From assembly GCA_937890045.1 (NCBI GenBank), contig CALBXV010000578.1, forward strand, positions 1 through 7,741: DNA of 7,741 nt, in the 5' to 3' direction. The notes beneath the pieces were generated by a model. It ran no database searches. It was not told the origin of the DNA and saw only the letters and a program-made list of their open reading frames with translations. Source of the DNA: an uncultured archaeon (GTDB lineage: Archaea > Thermoproteota > Nitrososphaeria > Nitrososphaerales > CALBXV01). Both the position numbers and the translations under genes were made by a program. This document shows positions 1 through 5,758 of the stretch, piece by piece. Every line of letters begins with the position of its first letter. Position 1 is the first letter of the stretch.

Positions 1-72
1 TAATGTTTTTAATGCCCAATTTGGTTTTCTGATACTGCCAATTTCTTGGGTAAGAAATATATTTTCTTTCAA
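1..72 (-). CDS. metE: MetE-type methionine synthase, second (probably catalytic) half; 5' end only
   Basis: Partial gene that runs off the left edge. Only the first 24 codons are present, all open, starting with TTG at 72-70 directly after the TAA stop of the upstream MetE-like gene. The peptide contains IGSIRKPNWALKTL, which matches the N-terminal signature of cobalamin-independent methionine synthase core domains (usual form IGS-[FY]-P-[RK]-P-x-W-L). The family transfers a methyl group from methyl-tetrahydropterin to homocysteine through a zinc-bound thiolate in the cytoplasm. An AGAGG ribosome-binding motif at 85-81 lies 8 nt before the TTG, which supports this start. Because the preceding protein lacks most zinc ligands, I infer that this second protein carries the catalytic site, but the relevant residues lie outside the window. 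The P-to-R variation in the signature (IRKP for FPRP) is minor. Confidence 0.75.
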   Translation of the reverse strand, partial: MKENIFLTQEIGSIRKPNWALKTL

Positions 73-1011
73 TTATCTATCCTCTTTTAATATTTTTAAT
101 GTATTACCTATTATATGGATCTTTTTCTGAGCAAATTCTTCTGGAACAAATTCTAAATCACAGTTTGTTGATATACCATATTCTGTAATATTTATTTGTT
201 CTAATATTTCTAATATATTATTTGCAATATTCTTAGGATTTTCTAATAATGTATTTTGAGCGTTTATGCAACCAAATATTATGCTTTTTGGGATTCCATA
301 TTCTTTTACTTCATTAATATTGCTGTTAATTAAATCTATTCCTATTCCATATATTCCAAAATCCAAAATATGTTTGTAAACATCTTTTATATCTGAAAAA
401 TACACATTAACATATGTTTCTATGTTAACTCCAGCAAGCATTTCTCTATATGTATTTTTAATTTGATTCATTATATCCATATCTTTTACTTGAGTTAATG
501 ATGGAGCGTTAAATTGTATTATGTCACATCCAGATTTCATAATAGTTTTAACCTCTTGTTTTAAAACATTTCCAATATCACTTAGTAATTGACTAAAATC
601 TTTATAATACAAGTTTTCACATAAAGTTGCAAAAGTAAATGGATCTGGTAATTCTACTTTATATTTTACTGAATTTGGAAAATTCATTATGGTGTTATTT
701 GAAATTATTTCTCCGTTTCCTTCTATTTTACCTGTAATTTTTGGTTTCTTATAAAAAGTGTTATTTTCAAAAAATCTGTCTAAGCTACCTACTTCTACTC
801 CTTTTAAATTCTGTGAAAATGGTCTAAAAATATCATCCCAATTTAATAATGGATCTTTTACATGTGTTAATCCTGTATTAATCTGCAGTTTAATATTTTC
901 TTCTTTTTCTTTAGTGTATAATTGATTTAACTTTTTATCATATGTTCTTGTAGACTCTATTAATTCTTCTGTTCTTGGATATATTCCGTTAATAAATGCT
1001 CTTATACTGAT
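73..1011 (-). CDS. MetE-like protein, N-terminal-half type, with degenerate active site and non-canonical start
   Basis: About 312 aa, homologous to archaeal cobalamin-independent methionine synthase (UROD/MetE fold). Recognisable parts are GIYPRTEEL near residues 9-17, LPDPFTFA near 121-128 (family LPGPyTFA), IIQFNAPSL near 165-172 (family IQiDEPaL) and TNCDLEFVP near 282-290 (family pdCGLkt-p). The Asp-Glu pair of the substrate pocket is Asn-Ala here. The His-x-Cys zinc pair is absent from the matching stretch (ETYVNVYFSD), and the third zinc ligand appears as Asp226. Only the last cysteine, Cys284, is kept. This resembles the non-catalytic N-terminal half of full-length MetE, so it probably binds pterin substrate with the downstream catalytic protein. 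The frame is open from a TAG at 1026-1024 but holds no ATG, GTG or TTG before 687. GGAGG at 1024-1020 lies 8 nt before an ATC at 1011-1009, taken here as the start. It overlaps the end of metF by 10 nt. An AUA at 1005-1003, a frameshift or a sequence error remain possible. Confidence 0.75.
   Translation of the reverse strand: MSIRAFINGIYPRTEELIESTRTYDKKLNQLYTKEKEENIKLQINTGLTHVKDPLLNWDDIFRPFSQNLKGVEVGSLDRFFENNTFYKKPKITGKIEGNGEIISNNTIMNFPNSVKYKVELPDPFTFATLCENLYYKDFSQLLSDIGNVLKQEVKTIMKSGCDIIQFNAPSLTQVKDMDIMNQIKNTYREMLAGVNIETYVNVYFSDIKDVYKHILDFGIYGIGIDLINSNINEVKEYGIPKSIIFGCINAQNTLLENPKNIANNILEILEQINITEYGISTNCDLEFVPEEFAQKKIHIIGNTLKILKEDR
81..85 (-). promoter_or_regulatory. Shine-Dalgarno motif of the second metE gene
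   Basis: AGAGG on the minus strand (85 to 81), inside the last codons of the upstream gene, followed by exactly 8 nt and then TTG at 72-70. The same 8-nt spacing occurs before the DUF917 gene and before the proposed AUC start of the MetE N-half. Confidence 0.7.
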
Positions 1012-1769
1012 GTTCTCATCCTCCTAATTAATTTGAGTCCTTCCTGAAAATCATTTGGTGACGAAATTAATACGCCATTACTATTATTAAAAATTTCTTT
1101 TGTAAATTCGTATAAATTATCTTGATACTCTGACCAATCAAATTTTATTAGTTTTAATGCTTTGAAGTTTTTTTCACTCGGAATAAATATTGTTGATATT
1201 ATATCAATTTTCTTGTTTCTTTCATTTATCTTATCTTTAAATCTATAAAATTCTTCTAAAGATGGTATTGGTGGTGTAATTATACCGTCTGGGTTCGCAT
1301 CTAATTTATTTTTCAAAATTCTTTCATTTACATTAAATGTTGTTGTTAAATATAACTTTATTTTAAACTCTAATCTCTTTAACTCTTTTAATGTGTCTGT
1401 TGTTTTTGTTTTAATTGTCACTCCAAATTTAGGTGTATCTCCCCAAACTAATAATAATCCATCAATATTTCTTAATTCTGCTTCTCTTGTAATTTGAATT
1501 ATACTATTTACATTATGATCACATGTTCTTATATTACAAATAATCTCATATTTACTACTGTATTTCTCTCTTATTTTTGAACCTAAATTTATACTTGATA
1601 ATCTTGGATTACCTAGTGCTGAATCTGTAAATTGTACTCCATCTGTTAAATCTTTTAATTTATTTATTTTAAAATAAATATTATTTAGTCTATTATTTAA
1701 TTCGTTTATAGGAATTATACCATTATTTAAAATCACTGGAGGATTTATTTCATAATAAATTTTAGTCAA
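1002..1769 (-). CDS. MetF-like methylene-tetrahydropterin reductase
   Basis: A 255-aa protein of the methylenetetrahydrofolate reductase (MetF, TIM-barrel, FAD-dependent) family, which reduces methylene- to methyl-tetrahydropterin for methionine synthesis. The N-terminus YYEINPP (residues 5-11) matches the family's yE-fPP, with Glu7 as the likely catalytic acid. VQFTDSALGNPRLSS (45-59) matches the vsvTdn-g--R-ss element. IRTCDHN (80-86) matches HlTCRDrN with the His changed to Ile. LLLVWGDTP (105-113) matches the LrGD-P flavin-site loop. It is shorter than the usual 280-300 aa. In archaea the carrier may be tetrahydromethanopterin rather than folate; sequence cannot decide. The TTG start at 1769-1767 is favoured because it sits just before the conserved N-terminus and 25-30 nt after a TATA-like box. 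The gene overlaps the MetE N-half, so the two are probably co-translated. The exact reductant is unknown. Confidence 0.75.
   Translation of the reverse strand: MTKIYYEINPPVILNNGIIPINELNNRLNNIYFKINKLKDLTDGVQFTDSALGNPRLSSINLGSKIREKYSSKYEIICNIRTCDHNVNSIIQITREAELRNIDGLLLVWGDTPKFGVTIKTKTTDTLKELKRLEFKIKLYLTTTFNVNERILKNKLDANPDGIITPPIPSLEEFYRFKDKINERNKKIDIISTIFIPSEKNFKALKLIKFDWSEYQDNLYEFTKEIFNNSNGVLISSPNDFQEGLKLIRRMRTSV
1020..1024 (-). promoter_or_regulatory. Shine-Dalgarno motif deciding the MetE N-half start
   Basis: Perfect GGAGG on the minus strand (1024 to 1020), within the final codons of metF. It is followed by 8 nt and then ATC. An ATG directly abuts the motif with no spacing, is in the metF frame and ends after five codons, so it cannot serve as the start. 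The motif strongly implies initiation just downstream of it, in a frame whose only candidates are ATC and ATA. Confidence 0.75.
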
Positions 1770-1793
1770 GTTATAGCTTTAGTTAATAACATT

Positions 1794-1805
1794 GATTATA
1801 TTTAT
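1794..1805 (-). promoter_or_regulatory. TATA-like box for the metF-metE operon
   Basis: ATAAATATAATC on the minus strand, centred near 1800, about 31 nt before the TTG start of metF. It would give a transcript with a very short leader or none, consistent with the absence of an SD motif before metF. It lies in the 56-bp gap after the chaperonin stop, so the methionine genes may be transcribed independently of the chaperonin. In AT-rich DNA such a match is weak evidence. Confidence 0.35.
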
Positions 1806-1825
1806 TTTTTAATATTTACGCTATA

Positions 1826-3487
1826 TTAATTTTCTATTCCATAATCTTTCTTGATTTTTTTAACTCTTTCTGGTTCTAGATACTTCTTTCTTTCTTCTTC
1901 CAATTCTTCTTCTCTATTCTTTGCTTGTTTATTAATTAAATATTGATCTATTCTTAGTAAACTATCACATATTCTAAAAGCACTTTGAAAAATTACTTGT
2001 TTTATTAAACTCACTTCAAATATTTTTTCTTTTCTCATATCTACTATTTTTCTCGTAAATCCATTTATTCCATAAAATTTTCCATTAGTTAAATGCTTAT
2101 GTTTTAATTTTATTAATGGATATGTACTCTTTAACCCTGAATTTTTTATTAAAATGTTTGTTATAGATTCTAACGCGTCTGCAAATGCGTTGATACATAA
2201 CATCTCTTTTCCCTTATATGTCTTAGCAAATTCTCTTAATTGAATTGATAATTCTATCTCACATGCTCCTCCTCCACATACAATTATTGGATTATTATAA
2301 AATTTCTTTAATACTTTTAAACCATCTCCTATTACTCTCCTTGCTCTTGTTAAACCAAATTTCTCTGTACTACCTCTTAACATTAATGTTATAATTTTTC
2401 TTTTTTGATCTCCTACAATATATAACCATTTTTCTCCATTTAATATTCTTTCTTCAACTATCTCAGCTTCTCCTAAATCTTCTTTTGTTATATCTTCTAA
2501 ATGTGAAACAATTTTTGATCCAATTGTTCTTGATATTCGTTCTAAATCTTCTATTATTAATCTTCTTACTACTATTATTTTTCTTCTAGTGAATATTTCA
2601 ATTGCAGAATCCGGTAACCCCTTTTCTAATAATAATACTTTTGCTCCAGTTTTACAAATCTTATTTATTTTGTTTTTTAATTGTTTTTTATACTCTTTTT
2701 TTATATTTTTTAATTTGCTTGGATCGTTAATCTCAATTTTTGTTTTATATACTGATTCTTCAACGCTCTTAATGTTTAATTCTCCAGTACAAATAGCAAT
2801 TTTAGTATTTTTTAAATATTTTAATCCATTTGGATCTGCTAATTCATGTCTTATAACAACACCCTTAACTATTTTACTATCTTTTATGTTTTTTCCTAAA
2901 CATTGTTTTATTATTAAATTATCTAAATCTATTTCATTTTTGTATTTTAAAGATAAAAGTAAATTTGAAAGTAATTCTGATACATATTTCCGTTCATTAC
3001 CAATAAAAGTTTTTGAAATATATGTCTCCGCTATTTTGTTTATATTGGATCTATCAATTTTAATTGTTGGAGTATTATCTAAACAATATTCTAGCGCTAC
3101 TTTCCAAGAATCTAATATTATCATTGGGTGTATTTTCTTATTAATTAATTTTTCAGCTGAATTTGCTAATTCACCTACTAATATTGATATAGAATTTGAA
3201 CCATCACCGAAAGATTTTCTTACATTATAGACAATTTCTGCTATTAATTTTGCTACTGGATGTTTTATTTCCACTTCTTTTAGTATGGTTGATGCGCTAT
3301 CTGAAATTATTGTTTTATCATCTGAATTTATAATTTTATTTAATCCTTTAGGTCCAAAACATGGAATAATAAATTCGCTAATTAATTTAGTTACACGAAT
3401 ATGTTCATTTATTGTATTAATTCTATCTTTTTGGTCCACAATACTACTACTAACTACCAAATTTAAAAAACTTATATTTGTTAACAA
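1826..3487 (-). CDS. Divergent group II chaperonin (thermosome/CCT-like) subunit
   Basis: Up to 553 aa, full length for a thermosome subunit (about 545), the ATP-driven protein-folding ring of archaea. The equatorial, intermediate and apical domains are all present in order. Conserved elements are CFGPKG (residues 43-48), HPVAK (76-80), GDGS (94-97, with catalytic Asp95), LRGST near 366, VCGGGACEIEL near 405, AFADALES near 436 (second catalytic Asp) and LLRIDQYL near the C-terminus. Departures from the family are TNDGATIL read as SDSASTIL (glycine lost, one residue inserted), GDGTTT read as GDGSNS, and a charged Glu/Lys-rich tail in place of the usual short or GGM-rich end. The protein is very Lys/Ile/Asn-rich. 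It probably binds ATP but may hydrolyse it poorly, as an accessory ring subunit. The TTG at 3487 is the longest start; TTG at 3460 or GTG at 3439 are alternatives, the last giving 537 aa and beginning close to the conserved N-terminal helix. No SD motif is seen. Confidence 0.88.
   Translation of the reverse strand: MLTNISFLNLVVSSSIVDQKDRINTINEHIRVTKLISEFIIPCFGPKGLNKIINSDDKTIISDSASTILKEVEIKHPVAKLIAEIVYNVRKSFGDGSNSISILVGELANSAEKLINKKIHPMIILDSWKVALEYCLDNTPTIKIDRSNINKIAETYISKTFIGNERKYVSELLSNLLLSLKYKNEIDLDNLIIKQCLGKNIKDSKIVKGVVIRHELADPNGLKYLKNTKIAICTGELNIKSVEESVYKTKIEINDPSKLKNIKKEYKKQLKNKINKICKTGAKVLLLEKGLPDSAIEIFTRRKIIVVRRLIIEDLERISRTIGSKIVSHLEDITKEDLGEAEIVEERILNGEKWLYIVGDQKRKIITLMLRGSTEKFGLTRARRVIGDGLKVLKKFYNNPIIVCGGGACEIELSIQLREFAKTYKGKEMLCINAFADALESITNILIKNSGLKSTYPLIKLKHKHLTNGKFYGINGFTRKIVDMRKEKIFEVSLIKQVIFQSAFRICDSLLRIDQYLINKQAKNREEELEEERKKYLEPERVKKIKKDYGIEN
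3470..3479 (+). promoter_or_regulatory. TATA-like box for the ABC ATPase gene, probably leaderless
   Basis: ACTTATATTT, centred about 28 nt before the ATG at 3503, which would place transcription initiation at or next to the start codon. No SD motif precedes the gene, as expected for a leaderless archaeal mRNA. The box lies inside the chaperonin coding region if that gene starts at its first TTG, so the two divergent promoters must overlap. Confidence 0.5.
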
Positions 3488-3502
3488 ATAATTTAATTTA
3501 TT

Positions 3503-4615
3503 ATGTCTAAAAACATGCTAGAAATAAAAAATGTAACAAAAAAATTTGGTAAAACTATTGCAGTTAATGATGTTTCTCTAAATATTCAAGACTCTGAATT
3601 TTTCTGTTTTATAGGCCCAAGTGGTTGTGGTAAAACTACTATGTTAAAAACTATTATAGGGTTAGAAAAACCTGATTCTGGTAATATCTATATTGATGGT
3701 ATAGATGTTGTAGATATACCTACTGCAAAAAGGGAAATTGCTTTAGTATTTCAAAATTTTGCTCTTTTTCCTCATAAAAGTGTATTTGAAAATATTGCGT
3801 TTGGACTTAAAATGAGAAATATAAGTATGGATCAAATTAACGATCGTGTTACTGAATCTATGAAACTTGTTGGTCTTGAAGATCTAAAAGATCGTTTACC
3901 TAGAGAATTAAGTGGCGGTCAACAACAAAGAGTTGCTCTAGCTCGATCTATAGTTATTGAACCTAAAGTATTATTGTTTGATGAACCCTTAGGTAATCTA
4001 GATTTTAAGCTTCAAAAAAAAATGGAAACTGAATTAAAACTTCTTCATAAAAGAGTTGGTATTACATCTGTTTACGTAACGCATAATCAAGAACAATCAC
4101 TTATACTTGGTGATAGAGTAGCTGTTATGAATCAAGGTATTTTTGAGCAGATTGGTAGTCCACAAGAGATTTATGAGAGACCAAAAACCGTTTTTGTAGC
4201 TAAATTTGTTGGAGAAATAAATATGTTGAAAGGTCGTGTAAAATCAGTAACTTCTAATAAAACTACTGTTGAAACTGAACTTGGAGATTTTACTTCAAAT
4301 TCTACATCTGATCTAAACATAGGTGATGATGTTGCTTATGCTATTAGGCCAGAAAAAATATCTGTTCATACTGATAAAAAACCTTTTGATAATAATCTGA
4401 ATTGTAAAAATTTTAATTTTATTTACAAAGGTTCAATGATTGAATATATACTCGATGTATCTTCTGATAGACAATTTAAATCAATACAATCTGCTTCTTC
4501 ACAAATTAATTCTGATAATGTTAAAATTGGTTGGAATAATAATAATTCCTTGATACTTAAGAAACCTAGTTTAATTAAAGATCTAGATATTGATAGAGTT
4601 TTATTAGGCCATTAA
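3503..4615 (+). CDS. ABC transporter ATP-binding protein, PotA/FbpC (polyamine, iron or sugar importer) type
   Basis: A 370-aa ATPase that would power an importer at the inner face of the membrane. Walker A is GPSGCGKT (38-45), Q-loop Gln84 lies in LVFQNFALFPH, the signature is LSGGQ (136-140), Walker B is VLLFDEP (156-162) with catalytic Glu161, and the H-loop is His194 in YVTHNQEQS. The remainder, from about residue 230, is a TOBE-type domain containing YAIRPEKISV, typical of the spermidine/iron/maltose ATPase group. Two small oddities are a D-loop reading LGNLD in place of LS-LD and the H-loop YVTHNQEQS where YVTHDQEEA is usual. No permease or binding-protein gene adjoins it here, so the substrate is unknown; the neighbours suggest a nitrogenous cyclic compound, but that is inference. 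The ATG at 3503 is well placed for leaderless initiation; a second ATG at residue 5 is possible. Confidence 0.92.
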   Translation: MSKNMLEIKNVTKKFGKTIAVNDVSLNIQDSEFFCFIGPSGCGKTTMLKTIIGLEKPDSGNIYIDGIDVVDIPTAKREIALVFQNFALFPHKSVFENIAFGLKMRNISMDQINDRVTESMKLVGLEDLKDRLPRELSGGQQQRVALARSIVIEPKVLLFDEPLGNLDFKLQKKMETELKLLHKRVGITSVYVTHNQEQSLILGDRVAVMNQGIFEQIGSPQEIYERPKTVFVAKFVGEINMLKGRVKSVTSNKTTVETELGDFTSNSTSDLNIGDDVAYAIRPEKISVHTDKKPFDNNLNCKNFNFIYKGSMIEYILDVSSDRQFKSIQSASSQINSDNVKIGWNNNNSLILKKPSLIKDLDIDRVLLGH

Positions 4616-4621
4616 TTAGTT

Positions 4622-4652
4622 AAACTTATTTCTTATTGTGCTTATTTATATC
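4622..4652 (+). promoter_or_regulatory. Possible promoter of the LLM oxidoreductase gene
   Basis: The 50-bp gap between the ABC ATPase and the oxidoreductase contains AAACTTATTTC (4622-4632, about 38 nt before ATG) and TTATTTATAT (4642-4651). Neither has ideal spacing for leaderless initiation and there is no SD motif. The first shares an AAACTTAT core with the ABC gene's box. Co-transcription with the ATPase is equally possible. Confidence 0.25.
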
Positions 4653-4665
4653 ATGTGACATATTA

Positions 4666-5685
4666 ATGAAAAGATTAGGTTTTGTTGCATCTGGTGTACC
4701 TTACACAATTAAACAATTAGTTGATATTACTAAAAAAGCTGAAAATGCCGGTTTTGAATCCGTTTGGGTTGCTGAAGATTATTATGCTAGAGAGGGTGTT
4801 TCAGCATTAGCTTGTTATGCATATAATACAACAAAAATAAAAATAGGAACAGCTATTTTAAATCCCTATACTAGACATCCTGTTAATCTTGCTCTCACTA
4901 TGGCAACTTTAGATGAATTATCTGGTGGAAGAATGATTTTAGGTCTAGGTGCAGGTTTTCCTCCTATAATTCAACAAATGACTGATTACTATTCTCCTCT
5001 AACTACTATACGTGAAACTGCACAATTAGTTCGTGAATTATATAGTAAAAAAACTGTAAAATTTGAAGGTAAAGCAACTAAAGCTATTGATATATCTCTA
5101 GGCGTATGTCCATATCTTACTCCTCTTGGAACATTTGAGATTCCAAGAAATGATATTCCAATATATATAGGAAGCATGGGTCCTAAGATGCTTGAAATGG
5201 CAGGTGAAGTTGGTGATGGACTTCTTATCTCTGCGGGTTATTCTGTTGCCCATTCTCAAGATTCTATTGAGAGAACTAAGGTTGGAGTTAATAAAGTAGG
5301 TAAAGACTTTGCAAATTATGATGTTGCAGGTCTTATTTCTTCTGCAGTTTCATCTGATGGAACTTTTGATATTGGGATCAGAGGTATGATTGCTTCTATG
5401 TTGTCTGCTTTTCTTAATGATGAACAAATTGCCTTAAGTGGATTTACTACTGAAGATACTAACGAATTAAAAACTGCTTTCAATAAGGGCGGATGGCAAG
5501 CTGCTGCACCTTTGGTTACATCTGAAATGATGAATGCTTTTGCGGCCGCCGGCACTGTAGATCAAGTTGTAGATCGACTAGTTGAATATGAAAAAGCTGG
5601 AGTTAAATTACCATTACTATTTCTTATGGGCGGTAGTAGTGATTTAATGGTAGAAGCTGGAAGACAATATATTGAATCAACTTAA
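4666..5685 (+). CDS. LLM-class F420-dependent oxidoreductase (Mer-like)
   Basis: A 339-aa luciferase-like TIM-barrel protein. It closely follows the F420-dependent branch that includes methylene-tetrahydromethanopterin reductase. FVASGVPY is at 6-13, AGFESVWVAEDYY at 28-40, IGTAILNPYTRHP at 60-72, LDELSGGRMILGLGAG at 82-97, and IPIYIGSMGPKMLEMAGEVGDG (about 163-184) forms the family's C-terminal cofactor-binding strand. F420H2 or F420 is the likely hydride carrier; the substrate is not identifiable. I chose the ATG at 4666 because MKRLGFV begins at the first barrel strand. An upstream in-frame TTG at 4636 would add ten residues (MCLFISCDIL) unlike the family. The position between an importer ATPase and DUF917/hydantoinase genes suggests a redox step in the same catabolic route rather than a central C1 role. 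A short GC-rich run encodes FAAAGT near residue 294, matching the family's GT-eevv-rl element. Confidence 0.9.
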   Translation: MKRLGFVASGVPYTIKQLVDITKKAENAGFESVWVAEDYYAREGVSALACYAYNTTKIKIGTAILNPYTRHPVNLALTMATLDELSGGRMILGLGAGFPPIIQQMTDYYSPLTTIRETAQLVRELYSKKTVKFEGKATKAIDISLGVCPYLTPLGTFEIPRNDIPIYIGSMGPKMLEMAGEVGDGLLISAGYSVAHSQDSIERTKVGVNKVGKDFANYDVAGLISSAVSSDGTFDIGIRGMIASMLSAFLNDEQIALSGFTTEDTNELKTAFNKGGWQAAAPLVTSEMMNAFAAAGTVDQVVDRLVEYEKAGVKLPLLFLMGGSSDLMVEAGRQYIEST

Positions 5686-5705
5686 CTTGTTCTTTATTAA
5701 TTAAC

Positions 5706-5735
5706 ATTTTTATTTCTTAATCATTAGTTATATTA
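5706..5735 (+). promoter_or_regulatory. T-rich tract and TATA-like boxes before the DUF917 gene
   Basis: The 73-bp gap holds TTTTTATTTCTT (5707-5718), which could end the upstream transcript as an archaeal oligo-T terminator or act as a TATA box giving a leader of about 20 nt. TTATATTA (5728-5735) could instead direct near-leaderless initiation. The SD motif at 5749 favours a leadered transcript. Confidence 0.3.
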
Positions 5736-5748
5736 TTAATGAAAATAT

Positions 5749-5753
5749 GGTGA
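5749..5753 (+). promoter_or_regulatory. Shine-Dalgarno motif of the DUF917 gene
   Basis: GGTGA, matching the anti-SD-complementary GGAGGTGATC. Eight nucleotides separate its GG from the ATG at 5759, the same aligned spacing as in the minus-strand operon. Confidence 0.65.
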
Positions 5754-5758
5754 ATTAA

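Noticed and set aside
73..687. ATG at 687 as the true start of the MetE-like gene
   Set aside because: The same frame upstream encodes clear MetE N-terminal sequence (GIYPRTEEL) for over 100 residues, with a GGAGG at its head; starting at 687 would remove a third of the domain.
1002..1024. Programmed -1 frameshift joining metF to the MetE-like frame
   Set aside because: No slippery heptamer precedes the metF stop, and an SD motif with ideal spacing to an in-frame ATC gives a simpler account. Not fully excluded.
2589..3230. 213-codon plus-strand open frame, hydrophobic
   Set aside because: It is antisense to the chaperonin, whose conserved motifs run through the same bases; the Phe/Leu/Ile-rich product is what AT-rich antisense sequence yields.
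3285..3491. 68-codon plus-strand open frame upstream of the ABC ATPase
   Set aside because: It is antisense to the conserved N-terminal part of the chaperonin and has no recognisable domain or SD motif.
4636..4665. TTG at 4636 as the start of the LLM gene
   Set aside because: The ten added residues do not resemble the family N-terminus, while ATG at 4666 begins exactly at the first barrel strand.
4989..5555. Two minus-strand open frames (4989-5177 and 5316-5555)
   Set aside because: Both are antisense to the well-conserved LLM oxidoreductase and resemble no family.
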